Shown piece after piece: positions 1 to 7,038 of a stretch of 10,519 nucleotides of DNA. Numbering within the stretch: the first letter of the stretch is position 1; each line of letters starts with the position of its first letter. Below the pieces are notes generated by a model. It was not told the origin of the DNA. It saw only the letters and a program-made list of their open reading frames with translations, and ran no database searches. The DNA is from Lachnospiraceae bacterium (lineage in GTDB: Bacteria; Bacillota; Clostridia; Lachnospirales; Lachnospiraceae). The translations under genes and the position numbers were made by a program. The stretch lies in assembly GCA_016282215.1 (NCBI GenBank), contig JAEEKC010000022.1, positions 1-10,519 of the forward strand, read 5' to 3'.

Positions 1-23
1 ATCTTTTCTGTTGTTCCGTTATT

Positions 24-3000
24 TTATTGCCATGCATATCCGGCACCGACCGCAGAAGTTTTATCTCCATGATCCAGATTATTTGTCAGGAAACTGTACG
101 GGATTGGACTTCCCGAAAGCACGATCGCATTTTGTCCTTGCAGAAGATAACTGATAGCAGGATCCGTCATCGATTTCTTTTCCAGATCTGTCATTCTTCC
201 TGCACCGATTACCATGACTTGCAATTTTTCCGCATTTTTAGCAATATTTCTAAACTGCATATATGCCTTTTCGTCGCTTTCGCCGAGAATGTCAGCAAGC
301 CTGGGAATATCGTCTACGATCATAAGCAAAAGCTGGAAGGACGCATTTTCATCCGCTGTTTTGACTTTTTCCCGCTCAATCATCTGTTGAAGAATCACTA
401 CCAACATGGATTTTATCTGTTCCAGATCAGATTCCCTGCAATATCCTGTCGCTATATTCTCAATCTCTGCGAGCGATTTCGATGCGCTGTCGATCACGAA
501 TAACTGTCTGCTATCATCTTTTTGCATGCACATTTTTGCAATCGATGTCAGTAACGCAGATTTTCCGGTACCCATCATTCCGGTAACAACGCCGCAGCCT
601 GTTTTGTCCAGATCCCAAACGATAGGTTTGATCTCTGACACACTGTATCCTAATGGAAGCTTTCTGTCCTCAGTATACTCTATCAGCATTTCATCTATCG
701 TAACCCGATCCGGCATAACAGGGATCCGTTCGGGTTTCTTTCCTGTCCAGGCCTGATTCATCCGTGCGCGTTCTTCCCTAAGCGCATTAACGCGTTCACT
801 TTCATCATCACCCTTTTCATAGAGTAATGACTGGAATACAACCGGAACGCCCTCACGATTAATAATAGCCCTGCCCTTGTACCCGGCAACCGCGCGAGGA
901 TTTTCCACCCTTCCTACAAGCTGTACATAATCATTCTTATCGATCATCTCGAAAGCAACCACGCAACGGATATTCTGCGTAATTTTGAAACGAATACCTG
1001 TCGGCGTATTTGCTGTATAGATCAGATAGATACCAAAGCTGGCACCCTCCATGGCTATCTTGGTCAGCAATCCCTCGTATTCCGGATATGACTCAAAAAT
1101 CGGGACAATATTATCCACAGCCAGAACAACTGCGGGCATATCGGCCGATACTGTTTTTCGATAAGATTTCAGCGAACTGATGCCATGCCTTGAAAACTCC
1201 ATTTTTCGTTCTTCGAACATATTCTGCAGCATGGTTGCCAGTTTTTTAAACTTTTCTTCCTGCGTGCTTAACGCCACACCGCCGACATGCGGTATACCCT
1301 CGAAAGTATTTAAACTATATGATCCCATATCGATCAAATACATGATCACATCTTTCGGCGTATAGAAACGGGCAAGGTTCAAAAGGATGGTCTTCATAAG
1401 AGTTGTCTTGCCGCTGCCGGCAACACCATAAATAGCCATATGCCCTGTTTCCCCAAGATCGATGGACAACTCACCTTGTTCCTGGCGAACCGGAAGGTCA
1501 TATCTCCCAACAGGTACACTGAGCCAATTTGAGCCATCCGGCCAGGCCTCGCCATTGAAATAGTCTTTTTCTTCCAAATCTTCCAGATAAAGGTTTTCCG
1601 GTAATTCAGGCAGCCACGGGCACATCATCTTCGGAACACCATGCTCTTTCGCCGTTCTTGACAGATAATCCGAAATGACCGTAAGTTCCGTCTCTTCTGA
1701 TTGGAATCTGGTTTTTTCCTCCGAGATCGTCTTGACCCTGTCTCCGTTCAATTTTACCAATCTGACAGTATTTCCCGCATCAGGTGTCGAATGTCCGTTT
1801 TTCTGATATGGCGCGCCACACCAATAGGACTGTACCTGTTCATAGATCTCATCTGTTCCCACCCGGACATAAGCACGACCGGAAAGAGAAATGTAAGCAG
1901 CATCCGGATGCGAGATTACTTCCTTGCTGGCTGCCGGACTTTGTACCTTCAGACAGATCTGGAACTGCGAATTAGAACGGATCTGATCATCAACAATACC
2001 ACTGGGATTCTGACAGGCCAGTACCAAATGAACGCCCAGGGAACGTCCGATACGAGCCACACTGATCAGAGATTGCAAAAAGTCCGGCTCCTGCGCTTTC
2101 AATTCCGCAAACTCATCCGTTACGATCAGCAGCCTCGGAAGCGGCTCATCGTATTTGCCTTCGTGATAACCTTTGATATAATCTTTGATATTATTGACAC
2201 CGACCTCATGAAAGATTGCCTGTCTCCGTTTCGATTCCGCATCCAGGGATTCCATGGATCGATTAATGTTACTTCCGATGTTGGTGATCTTGCCCACCAT
2301 ATGGGGAAGTCCTTCCAGCGTATCAGCCAGGCCACCGCCTTTATAGTCGATGATCACAAATGACACATCGCTTGGTGGATAATGCACCGCAACTGAAAGC
2401 AGCCACGCCGTGATCAACTCACTCTTTCCTGAACCTGTAGTACCGGCGATCAATCCGTGAGGACCATGTTTTACAACATCCAGTTCGAAATCTTTTTCTC
2501 CCAGCATTCTTGCCATGGGCGCAGCCAGCGATTTTTCCCCTGAATGATTCTGCCATTTTGACCATACATCCAGCTGCTCGGGCTCCTGCACGTTCATGCC
2601 TTGCAGGAACGTAATCCCATTTGGAAGCGGTGCCACAGCCGAAGCGCTGTCCACTTCGATGGCAGACATAGATCTGCAGAAAGTATCAAATGTCTCCGGG
2701 GTGACAACAGGATCAGGAGTAAAGATGAATCTTTCGTTGATTTTGCCGACATCATAGGCTATGGCGCCATATTCACCATCCGTATCTACAATGAACTGGC
2801 ATTCCGGAGGCAGAAAACTGATCTGCTGATCCGACCTGTAATTTGGCAGGTTGTATGCCAATATTGTAGTTACGCCCAATGCTTTTCTACCATTCATCAG
2901 TGTTTCCATCACACTGAGGCGTTCACACATTCTGTGGGATCCGAGAATGAAGATATAATGCGCATCTCCGCTTGGCTTCCCGCCCTTTTCTGTTGCCCTT

Positions 3001-4526
3001 GTCTTGAAAAAGTCCCTGAACAGATCACTGATCGTTTCCGCTTCATCCTGATCAAAAGCAATATATCGTTTCTGATAATCCGCTGTCCATACATGCGGCA
3101 GCCATCTGAGCTGCTCCCATAACGGTCTTTCTTCCTCATCAAAAATACCGACTATGCGGACATCTTCATAAAAATGCTGCGTAGTAAGATTGATCAGTAT
3201 ATTCCGCAAAAGACCAACGACCTTGTTGCGGCTGCCGATCAGACCGAATACCGAATATTGGAACAGATGCAGCCTTGCAGGAACATTATCAACAATCCTT
3301 GTCTCCTCGATAATGGATTTTACCAGTTCCTCCTGCTCATCATCTTCCATCTGAAATGCATTGAAATCCAGAGGTGCCTTGACTTCCACACAGAGATCAT
3401 CATAGCCCATGCCAATACGGACATCCAGGAAATCATTATCTATGGGCCGTCTGTCCCATAACGTCCTTTTCATATCAAAGACGGTTCCGATATTGGAAGA
3501 TGCAGCCAAAAACTCACTATTGATGATCTGCCGCTGTTTTTCAGCAACCGCCTCAATCGCTGCTTTTTGTGCCTCGATATAAGCCCCGTATTTTTCCTGC
3601 CGGTATCTTTCATATTCTTCATAGTTTTTGAAACCGGCCTTATTGGCTTTTCTGGCACTTGCCATATTTACAAATGTAGGAACAAGGCTGGCACCCCTTG
3701 CTGCGAGCAGTGCAGGAGAGGCGGCACCGTAGACCAAACTGGAAGCTACCATGGCACCGCTGCCGATCAACTGACCAAACAAGCCACCCCTCTTTTCAAA
3801 TTTTCTTGCTTTTGTCGGCGGTTTGGACAAAACAATCGGGTTCTTCGGCAGCTGTTCACGAATTCTTGGAGACCGTCTGAAATGAGCATTATGACTGATC
3901 ACCTTCTGATTCGTATCGTAGGTTTCTGCCATCTCATGGATCGTCAGCACTCTTCCTGTATTTTCAAACAGAAGGTTATTATTTTTCCGTGTGATGCGAA
4001 CATTCAGTATATCGATCACATCGCCGGACTGCAGCAGAGTTTTCGTAATACGTTTCCCGTTCAAATAGGTTCCGTTTGTACTCGGCTTTCCCTGATAGCC
4101 GTCCTCCAAATGCGCAACACCATTTTCACAACGGATCAACAGTTGTCTGCCGGAGATCAGATGGTTTTTAATGACGATCGTATTCTTGTCAGATCTTCCG
4201 ATGGAAACAAGTCCGCTATAGGGCAGCTGAAATGTTTTATCGGTATCCTCTGCGCGTTCACTGAAACTGATCCCCAGCCGCAGATTATAACTGATGATTC
4301 TGCCGATTCCATCTGAAGGTATCGGCTCTGTCATCAGATCGTCTATCTTTTTTCCTCCGACAACTAATCTTCCGTCAGATCTGACACTGAAACGCAGCTG
4401 CGAAGGCTGAAGCTCCTTAATGGCCCACTTATCCTTCGGTCCGCTTCCGGCGGTTATCGTATCGCCCTGATTTAACTCAGTTTTGTATAATGTTTGATCT
4501 CCGATCACAAGAATCAATAAAAACAT
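24..4526 (-). CDS. essC: EssC/YukB-type FtsK/SpoIIIE ATPase of type VII secretion system (T7SSb)
   Basis: Membrane-anchored motor ATPase expected to recognise and drive export of WXG100/LXG-type substrates. It is 1500 aa, the usual length of EssC/YukB. Domains in order: a degenerate FHA-like domain (about 1-90); a second FHA (about 95-185) with GR110-111, S125 and N151-G/N157-G, but Gln128 where FHA domains usually have His; a basic linker; a Gly/Ala-rich weakly hydrophobic stretch (about 247-288) in the place of the usual two membrane helices; a helical/stalk region; then three P-loop ATPase modules. Walker A motifs are GTTGSGKS (695-702), GVAGSGKT (1034-1041) and GMMGTGKS (1316-1323). Walker B acids are D804-E805 (canonical), D1138-N1139 (catalytic Glu replaced) and D1405-D1406. 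So D1 looks catalytically complete, while D2 and possibly D3 look regulatory, as known for EccC/EssC. The start is ATG 4526 with GGAAG six nt upstream; the gap from the phosphatase is 31 nt. It is the last complete gene of the visible operon. Family call is firm; the substrates are unknown. Confidence 0.93.
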   Translation of the reverse strand: MFLLILVIGDQTLYKTELNQGDTITAGSGPKDKWAIKELQPSQLRFSVRSDGRLVVGGKKIDDLMTEPIPSDGIGRIISYNLRLGISFSERAEDTDKTFQLPYSGLVSIGRSDKNTIVIKNHLISGRQLLIRCENGVAHLEDGYQGKPSTNGTYLNGKRITKTLLQSGDVIDILNVRITRKNNNLLFENTGRVLTIHEMAETYDTNQKVISHNAHFRRSPRIREQLPKNPIVLSKPPTKARKFEKRGGLFGQLIGSGAMVASSLVYGAASPALLAARGASLVPTFVNMASARKANKAGFKNYEEYERYRQEKYGAYIEAQKAAIEAVAEKQRQIINSEFLAASSNIGTVFDMKRTLWDRRPIDNDFLDVRIGMGYDDLCVEVKAPLDFNAFQMEDDEQEELVKSIIEETRIVDNVPARLHLFQYSVFGLIGSRNKVVGLLRNILINLTTQHFYEDVRIVGIFDEEERPLWEQLRWLPHVWTADYQKRYIAFDQDEAETISDLFRDFFKTRATEKGGKPSGDAHYIFILGSHRMCERLSVMETLMNGRKALGVTTILAYNLPNYRSDQQISFLPPECQFIVDTDGEYGAIAYDVGKINERFIFTPDPVVTPETFDTFCRSMSAIEVDSASAVAPLPNGITFLQGMNVQEPEQLDVWSKWQNHSGEKSLAAPMARMLGEKDFELDVVKHGPHGLIAGTTGSGKSELITAWLLSVAVHYPPSDVSFVIIDYKGGGLADTLEGLPHMVGKITNIGSNINRSMESLDAESKRRQAIFHEVGVNNIKDYIKGYHEGKYDEPLPRLLIVTDEFAELKAQEPDFLQSLISVARIGRSLGVHLVLACQNPSGIVDDQIRSNSQFQICLKVQSPAASKEVISHPDAAYISLSGRAYVRVGTDEIYEQVQSYWCGAPYQKNGHSTPDAGNTVRLVKLNGDRVKTISEEKTRFQSEETELTVISDYLSRTAKEHGVPKMMCPWLPELPENLYLEDLEEKDYFNGEAWPDGSNWLSVPVGRYDLPVRQEQGELSIDLGETGHMAIYGVAGSGKTTLMKTILLNLARFYTPKDVIMYLIDMGSYSLNTFEGIPHVGGVALSTQEEKFKKLATMLQNMFEERKMEFSRHGISSLKSYRKTVSADMPAVVLAVDNIVPIFESYPEYEGLLTKIAMEGASFGIYLIYTANTPTGIRFKITQNIRCVVAFEMIDKNDYVQLVGRVENPRAVAGYKGRAIINREGVPVVFQSLLYEKGDDESERVNALREERARMNQAWTGKKPERIPVMPDRVTIDEMLIEYTEDRKLPLGYSVSEIKPIVWDLDKTGCGVVTGMMGTGKSALLTSIAKMCMQKDDSRQLFVIDSASKSLAEIENIATGYCRESDLEQIKSMLVVILQQMIEREKVKTADENASFQLLLMIVDDIPRLADILGESDEKAYMQFRNIAKNAEKLQVMVIGAGRMTDLEKKSMTDPAISYLLQGQNAIVLSGSPIPYSFLTNNLDHGDKTSAVGAGYAWQ

Positions 4527-4532
4527 ACTTTA

Positions 4533-4537
4533 CTTCC
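4533..4537 (-). promoter_or_regulatory. Ribosome binding site of essC
   Basis: GGAAG on the minus strand, six nucleotides before the ATG at 4526. It lies in the 31-nt gap after the phosphatase stop codon and supports independent initiation of essC on the shared transcript. Confidence 0.6.
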
Positions 4538-4557
4538 AATCACTTTTGTTAGTTTTT

Positions 4558-5424
4558 CTATCTGCTGCAATGAACCAATACCATGGTCACATTGTCTTTC
4601 GCTCCTGCTTCATATACCCGGTTAAGCATCTGCTGCAATAATTGTTCCAAGGCCTTGCTGCGGCTTTTCCGCATAACCGAATCGATCAGGTGCATCGGGC
4701 AGTATTTGTACAGTCCGTCGGAGCAAAGCAAAAACGCTTCCCTGTTTCTAAGCTCTTCCGCATGGAAATACACCTTTACTTCTTTCGTTGTTCCCACCGC
4801 ATTCACAAGCCGGCCTTTATACGGATGATTCTGTATGGCTTTTTTATCCATCGTCAGCGCTTCGGCGTTGCGGTTCTCCCAAACATCGTCCACCATTACT
4901 GATTTTGCTTTGAATCCTTCCAGCCTGTAGATCCTGCTGTCGCCGGCATTTAATACCCCGAAAGCGTTATCATACAGATACATCACTACCGCTGTCGAAC
5001 CGCATATCTGTTTTTGATTGAGCTGCGAATAGATCATGCCGTTAATCCGGATCAGTTCTTTCTTCAGCAATACCCCTATATCCTGAAAACTCAGGTTTCT
5101 TTCTTTTTTACTGCCGGAAAGATCCAATGTAGATGTGTCGTCATCCGGTGCAGTATTGTCACCATCCATAGCCGGCAATTCCAGTGTTACGGGATCCTCT
5201 TCCGCATTCTCATCATCCTGATAAAACAGAGTCTCAGCACGCTTTTTCAGACCATCCGTTATCATCCGGCTTGCCACTTCTCCGTCAGCGTGTCCACCCA
5301 TGCCGTCGGCAACGGCAAACAGATAAAAACCATGAGCCGGATCTTCATGCATCAAAACCGAATCCTGATTGATCTCTCGTTTTAAACCTTTATCCGTTAT
5401 CCCGTAATAAGAAACTTGAATCAT
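4558..5424 (-). CDS. PP2C-family Ser/Thr protein phosphatase with acidic insert
   Basis: Cytosolic metal-dependent phosphatase expected to remove phosphate from Ser/Thr on the products of this operon. All PP2C signature motifs are present in 288 aa: RxxNQD (metal ligand D21), VADGMGGH (D40, G41), CGSTA (141-145), AGDSR (160-164), CSDGL (D236) and KDN (D277). It differs from the other phosphatase of the operon by an acidic, probably disordered insert at about 70-112. That insert carries Thr-x-x-Leu motifs (T80/L83, T99/L102) resembling those in the kinase and the VWA-FHA protein. The start ATG lies only 2 nt after the TGA of the upstream gene and has no well-placed Shine-Dalgarno sequence (an AGGGTGG sits about 13 nt away), so translation is probably coupled to the VWA-FHA gene. 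It resembles PrpC/Stp phosphatases that partner PASTA kinases. Its target specificity is inferred only from context. Confidence 0.93.
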   Translation of the reverse strand: MIQVSYYGITDKGLKREINQDSVLMHEDPAHGFYLFAVADGMGGHADGEVASRMITDGLKKRAETLFYQDDENAEEDPVTLELPAMDGDNTAPDDDTSTLDLSGSKKERNLSFQDIGVLLKKELIRINGMIYSQLNQKQICGSTAVVMYLYDNAFGVLNAGDSRIYRLEGFKAKSVMVDDVWENRNAEALTMDKKAIQNHPYKGRLVNAVGTTKEVKVYFHAEELRNREAFLLCSDGLYKYCPMHLIDSVMRKSRSKALEQLLQQMLNRVYEAGAKDNVTMVLVHCSR

Positions 5425-5426
5425 TC

Positions 5427-7010
5427 TCAGTTCATTTCCACCCTAAGTTCCACGCGTCCGAGTTTGAGCATATCACCGGACCTGATTTCCGTTTCATCAT
5501 AGATCCGTGACCCGTTCACAAAAGTTCCGTTGCTGGAATCTAAATCTCTGATATACATACGATCGCTTTGCAGAAGGATCTCACAATGCTGAGATGATAC
5601 AGCCTTATCATAGTTGATGCAGATATCACTCTTTTCCTGCTTCCTTCCGATTACGATCTTGTTCCTGAGCGGAGACTTAAATTGCCTGGATGGATCTGAC
5701 AAATCGGTTAGTACCAGTGTCGGCGTCTGTGCATCATTATACAGATAAAGCGTTTTTTCGTCCGAATCATCAGCGCCGCCGCCAAATAACTGAACTGTCT
5801 CACCATCGTCAAATAACTGAGCCGTCTTTTCCCCATCTCTCATGCCCGATGCATAAGGATTACTGTTATAAGAGTTAACGGGCTGACTCTTATTGCTTCC
5901 CTTTTTCTTTTTCAGTGCCACGACAGTAATGATGATTCCTGCCAAAAGAACGACGCCTGCTATGATCAAAACCAACATAGACATATTTCCACTTTCCTTC
6001 CCACTTGTATCAACCGGTGTCGGCATCGACTGTTTGTTTTCCGTACTCTCTGTATCCTGTGTTTCCGTTGTTTCCTCGCTGCTTTCGACGGTTTCTTCCT
6101 CTTCCGTCTTTGTTCCGGCCACCTGTGCCATGAGGACGTTGTTTTCTTTCAGATTCAGGCTGTCAAGGGTAAGCGAAACCGTCTTTTTGCTTCCATCCAA
6201 TAGGGTACTGTCCGGTTTTACGATAACCTGTGCCATATCTCTGTCAGCTTTCAGGCTTTCTGCCACCTCGAGAGGATCGTTCAGCTCATCGAGCAAAAAG
6301 CTTTCTCCCCGGGATGTCCTTGCGATCGCAAACATCTTCTTCAGCTGATCCTGGTTGCTCTTTTTTTTGTTATAACTTCCCACGGTGTAGATCGGTATCT
6401 TTTTTTCCGATACGATCTCTTCGAGTTCATTTTCCGTGTATCCGATGGATTTATTATCAACTCCGTCAGAGAACACAACAATTCTGTCAAAATGGTATGC
6501 ATCCTCTTCCTGAAAAGCATCCTGGGAAAGCAGATCATAAAGCACATCTGTCAGATAGGTTTCCTGGTCTGCATATTGAATTCCTTCGATTGTTCCCTTA
6601 AGCGTCGAATAATCTTCCGTCAGTCCCTGGATGACACTCACATTTTCACTGAAAAGCGCGACCGCGAATTTTTCATGATCGCTGCGTCCGGCGACTGTTT
6701 CTATCATGATATTTTTTATGGATTCCCTGCTTGCTTCGGGAATGGATATGGAATTATCGATCAGGAATAATGTATTCATATGAAATGAACCATCATTCAT
6801 GTAAGAAACTGTGACATCGTCACATTGAGACGTGCCGATCAGCGCCGAAGCACTGTTGATCTGCGAAGTTATCCCTTTCACATAAAAGATCAGGCTTTCA
6901 TCTATGCTTTTCGATTCAACAATCTTCGGCTCTCCATTTGCCAGGACCGTTGTAAAAAGCAGACAACTGATCAAACTCACCAAAAACACAAAACGTAAAG
7001 TATTTTTCAC
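5427..7010 (-). CDS. Secreted/membrane VWA domain protein with cytosolic FHA domain
   Basis: Probable transmembrane adaptor of 527 aa. Order: a signal peptide (basic KNTLR, hydrophobic core, likely cut after A24 in VLA-N); an extracellular von Willebrand A domain (about 78-255) with MIDAS residues D85-x-S87-x-S89, a likely T154 and D182 in FSDGVDN; a small domain to about 300; an acidic Thr/Glu/Ser-rich linker (300-340); one membrane helix (about 344-366) followed by KKKK as the stop-transfer signal; a cytosolic linker with repeated Thr-x-x-Leu motifs (T396, T405, T420, T429/T431); and a C-terminal FHA domain (about 450-525) with every canonical residue: GR455-456, S472-x-x-H475, N494-G, N499-G. 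The VWA domain would bind a metal-dependent ligand outside, and the FHA a phosphothreonine inside. The start is GTG with a strong GGGGGAG site 7 nt upstream. No recognised gene name; the ligand is unknown. Confidence 0.9.
   Translation of the reverse strand: MKNTLRFVFLVSLISCLLFTTVLANGEPKIVESKSIDESLIFYVKGITSQINSASALIGTSQCDDVTVSYMNDGSFHMNTLFLIDNSISIPEASRESIKNIMIETVAGRSDHEKFAVALFSENVSVIQGLTEDYSTLKGTIEGIQYADQETYLTDVLYDLLSQDAFQEEDAYHFDRIVVFSDGVDNKSIGYTENELEEIVSEKKIPIYTVGSYNKKKSNQDQLKKMFAIARTSRGESFLLDELNDPLEVAESLKADRDMAQVIVKPDSTLLDGSKKTVSLTLDSLNLKENNVLMAQVAGTKTEEEETVESSEETTETQDTESTENKQSMPTPVDTSGKESGNMSMLVLIIAGVVLLAGIIITVVALKKKKGSNKSQPVNSYNSNPYASGMRDGEKTAQLFDDGETVQLFGGGADDSDEKTLYLYNDAQTPTLVLTDLSDPSRQFKSPLRNKIVIGRKQEKSDICINYDKAVSSQHCEILLQSDRMYIRDLDSSNGTFVNGSRIYDETEIRSGDMLKLGRVELRVEMN
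5783..5836 (-). repeat. Two tandem 27-bp units encoding Thr-x-x-Leu motifs in the FHA-protein linker
   Basis: Two imperfect direct units (5783-5809 and 5810-5836) share the block CAAATAACTGA on the plus strand. They encode the peptides GETVQLF and EKTAQLF nine residues apart. A third related but diverged peptide, EKTLYLY, follows 15 residues later. The pattern looks like internal duplication of a short linear motif in a flexible cytosolic linker. Confidence 0.7.
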
Positions 7011-7017
7011 TTTGTTT

Positions 7018-7024
7018 CTCCCCC
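7018..7024 (-). promoter_or_regulatory. Strong ribosome binding site that fixes a GTG start for the VWA-FHA gene
   Basis: GGGGGAG on the minus strand with a 7-nt A-rich spacer to the GTG at 7010. It lies within the 28-nt gap after the kinase stop codon. The start is further supported because it begins a well-formed signal peptide. Confidence 0.8.
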
Positions 7025-7038
7025 AAGATTACATTTTA

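Noticed and set aside
3567..4316. 249-codon plus-strand open frame opposite essC, and similar ones at 1701-2363, 2601-3122 and 27-503
   Set aside because: All lie antisense to strongly conserved EssC domains, show no recognisable domain, and have Cys/His/Arg-rich compositions typical of shadow frames.
4527..4557. Possible terminator or promoter in the gap before essC
   Set aside because: The 31-nt gap shows no stem-loop with U-run and is too short for a promoter; it holds only a ribosome binding site.
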